DNA of 64,000 bases from Mesosutterella faecium. Its GTDB lineage: Bacteria; Pseudomonadota; Gammaproteobacteria; Burkholderiales; Burkholderiaceae_F. A program made the translations under genes and the position numbers. The stretch is taken from assembly GCF_022809315.2 (NCBI RefSeq), contig NZ_JAKZJU020000001.1:1649001-1713000 (forward strand), in the 5' to 3' direction. Each line of letters opens with the position of its first letter. Positions within the stretch are counted from its first letter, which is position 1. The notes under the pieces were generated by a model. It searched no databases. It had not been told where the DNA came from and saw nothing but the letters and a program-made list of their open reading frames with translations. Positions 1 through 7,626 of the stretch are shown here, one piece after another.

Positions 1-858
1 GCCGACCGAGGCGCCCCAGCCCTTTATCGCAACGGGCAGGATGTCGAACGTGTCCAGCGCCTGGGTCTGGTTGTCGAAATAGGTGCCCTTGGCATAGATG
101 CGCGCGGACCCAAAGTCGTAGCTGCCGCCGAAAATGACGGACCATCCGTTATCAACGTCATGCGTGGCGGCGTATGAAGCTGAATTGCCGTACATGGTGT
201 AATCGGCAGCGAGCAAAAGATCGAGGCCGCCGTTTTTGTAGCCCAGCGTGACTGCGGCATAGCGGTCAGATTCGCTGCTGCCCTCGCGGCTCGACTTGTT
301 GGTGACGGAATCAGACTTAAAGGAATACATCGCATCCAGGTTAAAGCCTGCAAAAACCGGGCTCGCGTAAGCAATCGCATTGTCATAGCGCGCCCAGGCC
401 GAACCGGTGGAGCCGTGACCGCCTAGGTCAGAAAAGGCCGTCCCGAAGGGCGTGGTCCGGCCGAGCTGGCCCAGCGTCGGATAATCCGACATCACGCCGC
501 CAAGGCGTCCGAAATACACCGTGCCGTAGTTGCTCTTCAGGCTGATCAGGGCTTCACGGCCAAAGAGCCTGCCGCCCTGGGCCGAAACGCCGGTGTCGCT
601 CGAAAAGCCGGACTCGAGCTTGTAGCCCAGCGTCACGCCGCCAAGCTTTTCCTCGCCCCGTACGCCCCAGCGCGCCGCGGTGTTCCAGCCGGATTCCATA
701 GAAATCGTGTCGACCGAGTCCACTCCCTTGCGGTCATAATCCGTGTGCCTGTAGACGAGGCCGTCGTCGAGGCTGCCGTAAAGAGTGATGGTTGGAGCTG
801 CAAAGGCAGAGAACGTCAGCGTGCCAAGAAACGCGGCTGTGACAAGAGTCTTTTTCAT
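1..858 (-). CDS. Gram-negative trimeric porin, C-terminus cut by window edge
   Basis: Outer-membrane general porin for passive diffusion of small hydrophilic solutes. The minus strand reads without a stop from the ATG at 858 to base 1, giving 286 codons of an expected 330-380. A Sec signal peptide (MKKTLVTAAFLGTLTFSAFA) is followed by APTITLYGSLDDGLVY, the first strand typical of betaproteobacterial OmpC-like porins. Alternating strands such as LGGVTLGYKLESGFS and the loop/strand motif GTVYFGRLGG follow. An AAGGAA ribosome site lies about ten bases before the ATG. The upstream region is long and AT-rich, as is usual for strongly expressed porins. Family is seen directly; pore selectivity cannot be read. 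Confidence 0.9.
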   Translation of the reverse strand, partial: MKKTLVTAAFLGTLTFSAFAAPTITLYGSLDDGLVYRHTDYDRKGVDSVDTISMESGWNTAARWGVRGEEKLGGVTLGYKLESGFSSDTGVSAQGGRLFGREALISLKSNYGTVYFGRLGGVMSDYPTLGQLGRTTPFGTAFSDLGGHGSTGSAWARYDNAIAYASPVFAGFNLDAMYSFKSDSVTNKSSREGSSESDRYAAVTLGYKNGGLDLLLAADYTMYGNSASYAATHDVDNGWSVIFGGSYDFGSARIYAKGTYFDNQTQALDTFDILPVAIKGWGASVG

Positions 859-1239
859 TTTCTAGCTGTTCCTTAGAATGTTCGGGGTGGCCTCCAGGTG
901 GTTCTCCTCCTGACGGCAAAGATCCCGGAGCCCATTATGCTACTAATACTAAGGTCTTAGTTTGTCTAATTTTCCCAAAAAGCGCGGCTCAGGATTAACA
1001 AAATTAAATTGATTACTTATAATCAAATGGATAGATAAAACAAACTAAACAAGAACATCAAAAATTAAAATTCAGAAACTGTTGCTTTTATGCAACTTTA
1101 GTCCTAGAGCTTTAGGCTCAATCTCCGTCGGCCGCGGCGGCAGGCGGGAAAAGACGAAGCAGTCAGGGAGCGCCGCGTCTGTCCGAAAGCGCTGGCCTGA
1201 GTAGAATTTCAGTGCAAAAAACGCATTACTGGAGCCTTT
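859..1239. promoter_or_regulatory. AT-rich divergent control region between porin and loiP
   Basis: No coding frame is visible in this 380-bp gap. About 940-1100 is far more AT-rich than the surroundings and probably carries the porin promoter plus a long 5' leader. A short dyad GTTGC-N6-GCAAC sits at 1081-1096. The loiP side holds the ribosome site GGAG six bases before its ATG. No promoter hexamers are good enough to place. Confidence 0.4.
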
Positions 1240-1977
1240 ATGTCTGTCAAAACCGCTTTTTTAATCGCCGCTGCAGCGCTTCCCCTGACTCTCTCGGGCT
1301 GCGGCAGCATGGAGTCTTTGGGTTCCGAGCAGGACATCATCGCCTCGGCGGCGCAGAGCTGCCAGAAGCTTGACGCCAAAAGTCAGATCACAACGCGCTA
1401 CGACGCCCGCATGCGGGTGATCCGCCAGGGGCTGCCTGAGGTGGTGAACGGGCAGACCCTCAACTACAAGGTCTACCAGACCAAGGACATGAACGCCTTC
1501 GCGATGCCCAACGGCTGCGTGAGGGTCTACTCCGCCCTGCTGGACCGGCTCAACAACGATGAGGTGCGGGCGGTTCTGGGGCACGAGATCGGGCACGTCG
1601 CGCTCAGACACAGCGTGCAGCAGTACCGGACCAATAATGGAGTCGCCCTGGGCATGTCGGCCGCCAACGCCATCGGCTCGGCCCTGGGGCTGGGCGGCGG
1701 CACGGGCAGCGACCTTCTTGAGCGCGTGACCTACTCCGCGATCAGCGCCCAGTACTCCCAGAGGCTTGAGACTGAAGCGGACAACTACAGCGTCGACCTT
1801 CTTCTTCACGAGAAGAACGGCAGGCAGAAGGCCCTTGCCATGGCCTCGGCCCTGAGAAAGATCTCGACCGAGGGTCAGGGCTCGACCATGCTTCAAAAGA
1901 TGTTCGGCGACCATCCGGACACGGCCGACCGCATCAAAAACGTAGAGGACCGCGTGAAGGCTTCAGGCATCAAGTAA
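1240..1977 (+). CDS. loiP: M48 metalloprotease lipoprotein LoiP
   Basis: Outer-membrane-anchored zinc metalloprotease of the LoiP/YggG family (peptidase M48), a periplasmic quality-control protease. The signal peptide ends in lipobox LSGC with the lipidated Cys at residue 21. The zinc site is HEIGH at residues 115-119, with the third ligand in ETEAD near 178. The segments NYKVYQTKDMNAFAMPNGC and the C-terminal ASGIK agree closely with my memory of E. coli LoiP, and the length (245 aa) matches its 252 aa. It is monocistronic, with GGAG six bases before ATG. In E. coli LoiP works with BepA and is osmotically induced; that part is family knowledge. Confidence 0.92.
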   Translation: MSVKTAFLIAAAALPLTLSGCGSMESLGSEQDIIASAAQSCQKLDAKSQITTRYDARMRVIRQGLPEVVNGQTLNYKVYQTKDMNAFAMPNGCVRVYSALLDRLNNDEVRAVLGHEIGHVALRHSVQQYRTNNGVALGMSAANAIGSALGLGGGTGSDLLERVTYSAISAQYSQRLETEADNYSVDLLLHEKNGRQKALAMASALRKISTEGQGSTMLQKMFGDHPDTADRIKNVEDRVKASGIK

Positions 1978-2008
1978 GGTCCTGCTGGAGCCTCGCTTCG
2001 GAGAGCAC

Positions 2009-2036
2009 CGGCCCCGGCCGCTCCGGCCCGGGGCCG
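2009..2036. terminator. GC hairpin between convergent loiP and M20 gene
   Basis: CGGCCCCGG (2009-2017) pairs perfectly with CCGGGGCCG (2028-2036) across a ten-base loop, between two convergent stop codons. There is no U-tract, so it may act with Rho or simply as a 3'-end stabiliser. Confidence 0.5.
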
Positions 2037-2058
2037 ATCGCGCTTCAAACTGCTCCCG

Positions 2059-3219
2059 CTAGATTTCGCAGAGAATGGCCGCGAGGAGCCGCGCGCGCTC
2101 GAGCAGCGAGCTTTCAAGCGCGTACTCCCTCACCGTGTGATTGAACTCCCCCTTCACTCCCAGGGCGCAGACCACTGGAACGCCGGCCTTCACGAGATAG
2201 GCGGAGTCCGATCCCCCGCCCACGGCCTTCGCCCGCAGCGCCGGAAATCCGTGGCGCTGCGCGATGGCGTTGATCTTTTCAAAAAGGGCTTCCGACCCGG
2301 CCGTCCGCTCCATTGCGGCGAGCCTGCAGGTTTGGGTGAGCGAAGCACGGGTGTCCGGCACCAGGCTGCCGGAGGCGATGCCGCGCAGGGCCCTCTCCAC
2401 CCTTTCGAATTCAGCCTCGGTCCGATAGCGCACGTCTATGACGCACCAGGCCTTCTCAGCGATCGCGTTGGCGGCGGTTCCTCCGCTGATCACCCCGGGG
2501 TTCAGCGTCGTGCCCTTTTCCCAGTCGGTGAGCGCGCTGATTTTAAGAATCTTCGAGGCGAGCTCGACAATGGCGCTCCGCCCGTCCTGCGGGTTGTTGC
2601 CCGCGTGGGCTCCGATGCCTTTCACCTCTAGCCGGAAAAAGGCCGCCCCTTTCCTCTCGACCACCACGGAGTTGTCCGGATAGCTGGTCTCCAGGTTGAA
2701 GCCGCAGAGCGCTCCCTTCGCCTCACGCACCAGGTCTTCCGCCGCGCCTGAGCTGCCGTGTCCGACCTCTTCATCGCCCGGCAGCAGGACTTTCACGGGC
2801 AGGCGGTTCCAGCCCGCCTCGACAAGCGCCTTGAGGGCGTAGAGCATCACCGTGACGCCGCCTTTCATGTCGAGGGCCCCGGGGCCCGTCACCCGCCCGT
2901 CCCGGACCGTGAAGGGCCGGGACGCGGCCTCGCCCTCCGGAAATACGGTGTCGAGGTGCCCCAGCAGCGCGACAAAGGGCTTTGACGTATCCCCGCGCTC
3001 GGCGACAAGGAAGTTCCCGGCCTTTTCATATTCATAAAAGCGCACTCGAAAGCCCAGCGCCTCGAGAAAGGCCTGCACGCGCCGACCGCAGGCATCCACG
3101 CCGGCTTTGTTTCGGGACCCGCAGTCACGGTTCACCAGATCCTGCCAGGCGTCCATCATCGGCTGCCTTTCAGCGGCAAGCGCCGCGGACACCTGCCGCA
3201 GATTCACCGGCGGCGTCAT
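2059..3219 (-). CDS. M20 family metallopeptidase / N-acyl-amino-acid deacylase
   Basis: Dinuclear zinc amidohydrolase of the M20A (CPG2/ArgE-like) family, about 386 aa and cytosolic. Metal-site motifs are in order: GHLDTVF near residue 90, DMKGG near 120, the catalytic glutamate pair in GDEEVG, and the last histidine in FNHT near the C-terminus. The dimerisation (lid) domain lies in between (GIGAHAGNNPQDGRSA). I chose the ATG at 3219 because GGAAGG stands six bases upstream. An ATG at 3243 overlaps the upstream stop (ATGA) and would add eight residues. It follows the NSAR-type gene directly, which suggests it removes the acyl group (perhaps succinyl) from the racemised amino acid. A glutamate carboxypeptidase role is the alternative. 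Confidence 0.8.
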   Translation of the reverse strand: MTPPVNLRQVSAALAAERQPMMDAWQDLVNRDCGSRNKAGVDACGRRVQAFLEALGFRVRFYEYEKAGNFLVAERGDTSKPFVALLGHLDTVFPEGEAASRPFTVRDGRVTGPGALDMKGGVTVMLYALKALVEAGWNRLPVKVLLPGDEEVGHGSSGAAEDLVREAKGALCGFNLETSYPDNSVVVERKGAAFFRLEVKGIGAHAGNNPQDGRSAIVELASKILKISALTDWEKGTTLNPGVISGGTAANAIAEKAWCVIDVRYRTEAEFERVERALRGIASGSLVPDTRASLTQTCRLAAMERTAGSEALFEKINAIAQRHGFPALRAKAVGGGSDSAYLVKAGVPVVCALGVKGEFNHTVREYALESSLLERARLLAAILCEI

Positions 3220-3239
3220 GGCACCTTCCTCTCCCGCTT

Positions 3240-4379
3240 TCATGAGGCGCTCTCCCTGACGCTTTCCCGGGTAAACTCCCAGGTCCGCACGGTGTGGCGT
3301 TCGATGACGTCCCAGGCGGGCTCGAAACCCGTGCCCGGGCGCTGCGGGACCTGAATCTTCGCATTCCGGTCGATGAAGGTGGAAGGCGTGACGATGTCCT
3401 CGGCGTAATAGCGGTCGGAAGACGGGATGTCGTTCGGATAGATGTAGTTCGGGAGCGTCGCCGCGGCAATGTTGTGCCCGCGGGCGACACCGGCGTCGAC
3501 CATGCCTCCGCACCAGCACCCCACCCCGTGCTCCGCCGAGAGCGCCTGCAGGCGGCGGGCCTCGGTGAGCCCCCCGACCCGGGCGACCTTGATGTTGATG
3601 ATCCGGCAGCTGCCGAGTTCGATCGCCCTTCTTGCCGTCTCCGTCGAATCGACGCTTTCGTCCAGGCAGACCGGAGTCCTGATCGCGGACTGCAGCTTCG
3701 CGTGATCCACAATGTCGTCGCTGGCGAGAGGCTGCTCGATCATGAGAAGCCCGAGCTCGTCCATTCTGCGGAAAAGATCCAGATCCTTCAGCGTGTAGGC
3801 GGAATTGGCGTCCGCCATAAGGACGATGTCCCCGAACTCGCGCCGCACGGCCTCGAGATAGGCGATGTCAAAGCCGGGCTTGATCTTGCACTTGACGCGC
3901 CTGTAGCCCTCGGCCCGGTACTTTTCGATTTTGCGGAGCAGCTGCGCGGGCGTAGGCTCAATGCCCAGCGACACCCCCGACTCGATTTCACTGCGGACGC
4001 CTCCGAGCGCTTTCCATTCCGGGATCCCCTTTTCGCGGCTCCAGAGGTCCCAGAGCGCGCAGTCGACCGCGGAGCGCGCCATGCGGTTGCGGCGGATCCA
4101 GGACGTCTCGTCGTAAAACGCCTCCGGGCTTTCCACCTCTTCGGCTCGCAGGAGCGCCGTCAGCAGGAACTCGCCGATCACGTACCGGGCCCCCACCGTG
4201 GTCTCCTCGTTGTACCAGGGGCGCATGAAAGCCGAGCATTCGCCCCAGCCCGTCCGGCCCTCATTGTCCGTGAGCTCCACGAGCAGGAAGTCCTTCACCA
4301 CGCTGTTGCCGAAGCTCGTCCGAAAGCCTGTCTTGAATACGAGCTTCATCTGCCGAATGACCGCTTTATCGATTCTCAT
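3240..4379 (-). CDS. Enolase-superfamily NSAR/OSBS-type racemase
   Basis: Muconate-lactonising subgroup enzyme most like N-succinylamino acid racemase / o-succinylbenzoate synthase, about 379 aa. The KxK catalytic motif is in VKCKIKPGFD. The metal ligands follow as D in LMADANSAY, E in MIEQPL and D in CLDES, with the second catalytic Lys in IINIKVARVGG. The GCWCGGM...ARGHNIA segment is typical of NSAR/OSBS. I chose the ATG at 4379, five bases after AGAGG; a GTG at 4412 is possible but has no site. It touches the M20 gene (ATGA). No men genes lie nearby, so racemisation of N-acyl amino acids fits better than menaquinone synthesis. Substrate is inferred, not seen. Confidence 0.8.
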   Translation of the reverse strand: MRIDKAVIRQMKLVFKTGFRTSFGNSVVKDFLLVELTDNEGRTGWGECSAFMRPWYNEETTVGARYVIGEFLLTALLRAEEVESPEAFYDETSWIRRNRMARSAVDCALWDLWSREKGIPEWKALGGVRSEIESGVSLGIEPTPAQLLRKIEKYRAEGYRRVKCKIKPGFDIAYLEAVRREFGDIVLMADANSAYTLKDLDLFRRMDELGLLMIEQPLASDDIVDHAKLQSAIRTPVCLDESVDSTETARRAIELGSCRIINIKVARVGGLTEARRLQALSAEHGVGCWCGGMVDAGVARGHNIAAATLPNYIYPNDIPSSDRYYAEDIVTPSTFIDRNAKIQVPQRPGTGFEPAWDVIERHTVRTWEFTRESVRESAS

Positions 4380-4426
4380 GCCGCCTCTTGCGAATAATTT
4401 TTTTCTGCACACAAATGGACAAGAAT

Positions 4427-4465
4427 GGCGGACCGGGCGGGAGTCTTCGCCCGCCCGGAGCCGCC
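4427..4465 (-). terminator. Strong hairpin between metQ and the racemase gene
   Basis: CCGGGCGGG pairs with its complement around a short loop, extended by the outer GGCGG/CCGCC pair. On the minus strand it lies just after the metQ stop and before the racemase gene, followed by ATTCTTGT. It may be a terminator or attenuator that separates transporter and enzyme expression. Confidence 0.5.
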
Positions 4466-4499
4466 ATCCCGGGATTTCAGTGTAGCCGCAGAACTCCAG

Positions 4500-5369
4500 T
4501 TACCAGGAAGGCACCAGCGCCCCCTTGAAGGTTTCCTCGATGTACTTCTTCACTTCCGGGGACCGGTAGGCCTCGACCGCCTTCTGATAGGCCGGCGTGT
4601 TCTCCGTGCCCTTCCTCGCCGCGATCACGTTGACGTACGGGCTGGTCTCCGTGGATTCCGCGAAAATCGAGTCCTTCTTGCTGTTCAGGCCGGCGGAAAT
4701 GGCGTAGCCCGCGTTGATCACGGCCACATCCGAGTCGTCGAGGGAGCGCGGCAGCTGCGGGGCCTCAAGCTCCACGATCTTGATTTTCTTCGGGTTGGCC
4801 ACGACGTCCTTCGGCGTGAGCTTAGAGGCCGGGACGCCTTCCTTCACCTTGATCCACCCGAGCCTCGAGAGCTCCACGAGGGCGCGACCGCCGTTCGTGG
4901 GATCGTTCGGGATCGTCACGGTGGCGCCGTCGGGCACGTCCTTCACGTTCTTGTACCGCTTCGAATACCCGGCGATCGGCGCGAGATAAGTCTTCGCGAT
5001 CGGCACGAGGTCCGTCTTGTTCTTCGCATTGAAGTTGTCAAGATACGGCTGGTGCTGGAAGGCGTTGAGGTCAATGTCGCCCTGAGCGAGCGCCGTGTCG
5101 ACAGCCACGTAGTCGCCGAAAGTCTTCACGGTGATCTTGAGTCCGTTCTTTTCAGCCACCTTGGCCACCTGCTCGGCGATCTGCTCGGAAGAGCCGGCGG
5201 TGACGCCCAGGATGATCTCCTTCTTGTCGGCGGCGGCCGCAGCGGAGGATGCTGCGCCCTGCTTTTTGCCGCAGGCGGCGAGAAGGACGGAGGCTGCGGC
5301 CGCTGCCGCGGCTCCCGAGTTTATCAGCTTAAAAATGAATAAACCCTTGTATTGCAAGGGCTTATTCAT
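4500..5369 (-). CDS. metQ: MetQ/NlpA methionine-binding lipoprotein with IS-derived N-terminus
   Basis: Substrate-binding lipoprotein of the methionine ABC importer family (NlpA/MetQ). The body is intact: lipobox LLAAC, an Ala-rich linker, then KKEIILGVTAGSSEQIAEQ, FQHQPYLDNF, IPNDPTNGGRAL and a normal C-terminus. The first 18 residues (MNKPLQYKGLFIFKLINS) are encoded by the end of the IS element, not by metQ. The original start, MQRRIFI, is stranded at 7379 on the far side of the element. The new N-terminus has two lysines and a hydrophobic run, so a lipoprotein signal may survive. The ATG lies three bases after the transposase stop and inside its terminator stem, so expression would need read-through and coupled translation. 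No MetN or MetI is present. It may equally be a silent remnant. Confidence 0.8.
   Translation of the reverse strand: MNKPLQYKGLFIFKLINSGAAAAAAASVLLAACGKKQGAASSAAAAADKKEIILGVTAGSSEQIAEQVAKVAEKNGLKITVKTFGDYVAVDTALAQGDIDLNAFQHQPYLDNFNAKNKTDLVPIAKTYLAPIAGYSKRYKNVKDVPDGATVTIPNDPTNGGRALVELSRLGWIKVKEGVPASKLTPKDVVANPKKIKIVELEAPQLPRSLDDSDVAVINAGYAISAGLNSKKDSIFAESTETSPYVNVIAARKGTENTPAYQKAVEAYRSPEVKKYIEETFKGALVPSW
5282..5315 (+). repeat. 34-bp target duplication, left copy
   Basis: Identical to 7325-7358 and flanking the IS. In metQ it encodes (minus strand) the Ala-rich part of the signal peptide, GAAAAAAASVL. The flanking bases differ (A before / C after here; G before / G after in the other copy), which fixes the length at 34. 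Confidence 0.88.
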
Positions 5370-5370
5370 T
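5331..5370 (-). terminator. Transposase terminator that also carries the new metQ start codon
   Basis: On the minus strand a 16-base arm starting AATGAATAAGCCCTTG folds on its complement across CAATA and is followed by a T-run. It directly follows the transposase stop. The ATG used by the rebuilt metQ is within its first arm, so any metQ message from the IS must read through this hairpin. Confidence 0.8.
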
Positions 5371-5372
5371 AA

Positions 5373-7184
5373 TTATTTTTCATCTCTGGTAGTACAACTT
5401 TTCGGTCGGGCAATGTCTTTGAGCCGCAGCTTCTTGCATAGTGACTGTGCCGTCTCATAGTGGCAGGGCGGCTCCAGGCTGAATGCCCTGAGGATCGAGT
5501 CAAAGCGGCCCTCCTTTGGATAAAGCCTCAGGTACAGGGGCATTTGGGGATTGCCGTCATCGAGGGCAACTTCGGCACCGCGCAGCGCCGCGTTGATTTC
5601 GTCACAGGTGATGTCCCTGATCTTCTGTTTGAGGACATGCTGCATGTACTTTTCGATCACGAGGCTGATGAAGCAACTCGCAAAATGTCCTCTGACATGA
5701 CTGTCTGTCCAGACAAAGCAGGGGCGGGCTTCGAGCGTGGTCTTGCTTACCCAGAAGCAATCCTCGATGCGCCAGAGATTGCGGTAAATCTTCATGATGT
5801 CCTGAGAGGACTTCGTCTTCAGATTCGTGCAGACGGCGTAATAGCCGGCCCACCGCCTCGCCTCTTCGATTTTCTTCATATCCAGTGACGGCTCGCCTTC
5901 GCCTTTCGGCACCTTGATCAAAGACCTGTATCCGCGGCTGGAGGTCAGCGATCCCCTGCTGCGCAGGGCTTTTTTCGCCTTCTCAACGGCACGGTCGATG
6001 TCGCTATTGTCCTTGTTGGCCCGGGACTGCGAATGCGAGACGATCCAGCGGACATCCAGAGAATCCACTTTCTTCGACGACTGATACTTGCGCCCTGTGG
6101 TTTTGCTGATTTTGGTTACGAAAACCGTCTTTGACAGATCCATTGTCTTGTAGCGGCAGACAATCTCGTCGCCGTCCATGACGGTCTCATCCCAATTTCC
6201 GTCGTCAAGGATCTGTTTGCGCAGCTCCTTCGTGCTGTTCTTAACCTTCTGCGCGAGGACAAAGTCGCAGCCGATGTCCTTGAGCCCGAGCAGGTTCTCG
6301 TTTGAATTGAGCCCCCTGTCGGCAACGACAATGAGCGTCTGCAGGTCATAAGCCGTTTTGATCCGCCTGATCATGGGGAGCATCGTGCCGAACTCTGAGG
6401 TGCTGCCGGGGAAAAGCTCGTAATCAATGGGGATGCCGAACGCATCCATCACGAGTCCGAGAACTACCTGGACCTCGTTGACCTTGTGGTCCTTGCTCAG
6501 CCCGAACTGGCGCAGCTCGCCTTCTTTCCGGCTCTCAAAGGCATATGTCGTCACGTCATAAAAGGCGGCTGAGACCGTGCGGTTCAGCCTGCTGCTGATC
6601 TCGCGGTTAAGGTGTTTGACAATCGCTTCCTTGTCCTCCGCAAGCCGGTCGAGCACCCGGTACACGACATTGTTGTCTGCGATGCCGTCGAACGGCACGA
6701 TGCTTGAGCCGCGCTCCTCGAAGGCTTTTTTCTTGCTGCCCGGACTGACGATCCTTTGCGAGCACAGCAGGAACGCTGCCTTGTCGTACGAATACTCGAT
6801 TTTGCGCTTGCTCTGCAGATAGCGGAACACCTGCGGCAGATTCAGATCGTCCTTCCATACCTGCCGAATGACGGCAGCGCCGAGCTTCAGCCTTGCGGCG
6901 CACGAATAGTCAGCGCCTTTTTGGGACTGCTCGAGCTTGCGGATTCTTGTCTGGGCCGAGTTGTCTAGCTCCTCCAGCCTGGCCTTCCTGACCGCCTCGT
7001 TCTCGGCTGCCACGCGGGCACGCAGGTTCTTGAGATAGTCGGGATCTTCTTGCTCAAGGACGTCGAGGTTGCCGTGATTCTCCAAGAGCCGCGACCGGGG
7101 CTTGCCGTCCGCATTGCGGTAGCTCTCGACAACGCGGACGTACTTGCGCCCCTGGGTCGTGACGATGGCAACGTGTTTGGACAT
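5373..7184 (-). CDS. IS1634-family DDE transposase
   Basis: Full-length transposase, 603 aa from the ATG at 7184 (GGGAG seven bases upstream; an earlier start would add 12 residues). The DDE triad is visible: Asp in FYDVTT near 210, Asp in VVADRGLN near 287, and Glu in LWRIEDCFWVSK near 471, where E-x6-K matches the IS4-superfamily signature. The N-terminal part (about 1-100) is the IS1634-type region with RKYVRVVESYR. Nothing is frameshifted or truncated, so the element looks potentially active. It is transcribed in the same direction as the interrupted metQ cassette. Confidence 0.9.
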   Translation of the reverse strand: MSKHVAIVTTQGRKYVRVVESYRNADGKPRSRLLENHGNLDVLEQEDPDYLKNLRARVAAENEAVRKARLEELDNSAQTRIRKLEQSQKGADYSCAARLKLGAAVIRQVWKDDLNLPQVFRYLQSKRKIEYSYDKAAFLLCSQRIVSPGSKKKAFEERGSSIVPFDGIADNNVVYRVLDRLAEDKEAIVKHLNREISSRLNRTVSAAFYDVTTYAFESRKEGELRQFGLSKDHKVNEVQVVLGLVMDAFGIPIDYELFPGSTSEFGTMLPMIRRIKTAYDLQTLIVVADRGLNSNENLLGLKDIGCDFVLAQKVKNSTKELRKQILDDGNWDETVMDGDEIVCRYKTMDLSKTVFVTKISKTTGRKYQSSKKVDSLDVRWIVSHSQSRANKDNSDIDRAVEKAKKALRSRGSLTSSRGYRSLIKVPKGEGEPSLDMKKIEEARRWAGYYAVCTNLKTKSSQDIMKIYRNLWRIEDCFWVSKTTLEARPCFVWTDSHVRGHFASCFISLVIEKYMQHVLKQKIRDITCDEINAALRGAEVALDDGNPQMPLYLRLYPKEGRFDSILRAFSLEPPCHYETAQSLCKKLRLKDIARPKSCTTRDEK

Positions 7185-7324
7185 GGAGAGCTCCCGGTAA
7201 CTGACTCTGGATACCAGCATTATACCACCAATGGACTACATTGTAACTACGTAGAGTGTAAAATTTTTGCCCCGCCGACCCAATGCCGACGGGGCTTTAC
7301 TCAATTTTTAGCTGAAAAAGACGG

Positions 7325-7358
7325 GAAGGACGGAGGCTGCGGCCGCTGCCGCGGCTCC
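7325..7358 (+). repeat. 34-bp target duplication, right copy
   Basis: Second copy of the direct repeat at 5282-5315. It forms the last codons of the stranded 5' fragment of metQ. Confidence 0.88.
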
Positions 7359-7379
7359 GATGAAGATACGGCGCTGCAT
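7325..7379 (-). pseudogene. Stranded 5' fragment of metQ
   Basis: From the ATG at 7379 the minus strand reads MQRRIFIGAAAAAAASVL and then runs into the IS. This is the native start of the metQ body at 4500-5315; the second metQ of this window starts in almost the same way (MQRRQLFSAAAAAAFAAVLS). AGGGAGA lies about nine bases upstream. The native promoter must be further upstream and is now cut off from the gene. Confidence 0.85.
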
Positions 7380-7408
7380 GTTTTATTTCTCCCTGAGAAT
7401 TCAACTGG

Positions 7409-7426
7409 CTCGGGTAAAGGCCCGAG
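7409..7426 (-). promoter_or_regulatory. Leader stem-loop ahead of the native metQ start
   Basis: CTCGGG (7409-7414) pairs with CCCGAG (7421-7426) about 30 bases before the native metQ ATG. On the plus strand it is followed by TCTTTTCCTTTT, so it could also stop plus-strand transcription leaving the IS. The rest of the gap to 7626 shows no gene. Confidence 0.4.
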
Positions 7427-7626
7427 TCTTTTCCTTTTAAAATAAGAGCAATTTTTCTGCCGGAACCCGCCCTGCCCGCCTTTTCTCCGGACCCTTGAAA
7501 AAGATCCGATCAGGCGACCGGGCCCCGCGGCTGGAGAAATTATGCCCCGAAAGGCGGCAGGGCGCCGGAAAAGCCCCCGCCGGTATTACAACATGGGTCA
7601 AGGCCAAGGAATTTAAGGATCGAGCG

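Larger units (their letters stand above)
5316..7324 (-). mobile_element. IS1634-family insertion sequence, 2,009 bp
   Basis: A complete insertion sequence bounded by a 34-bp direct repeat of its target. The ends are imperfect inverted repeats of about 25 bp: one end reads TTTATCAGCTTAAAAATGAA and the other, complemented, TTTTTCAGCTAAAAATTGAG, with single-base slips. It holds one transposase gene on the minus strand, with an intrinsic terminator at its 3' side. Base composition is visibly less GC-rich than the neighbours. IS1634 elements (first seen in Mycoplasma mycoides) are known for long target duplications of variable length, and the 34 bp here fits. The insertion splits metQ after codon 18. 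Confidence 0.85.

Noticed and set aside
4500..5369. metQ as an ordinary intact gene
   Set aside because: The first 18 codons are IS sequence, and the native start is found beyond the element.
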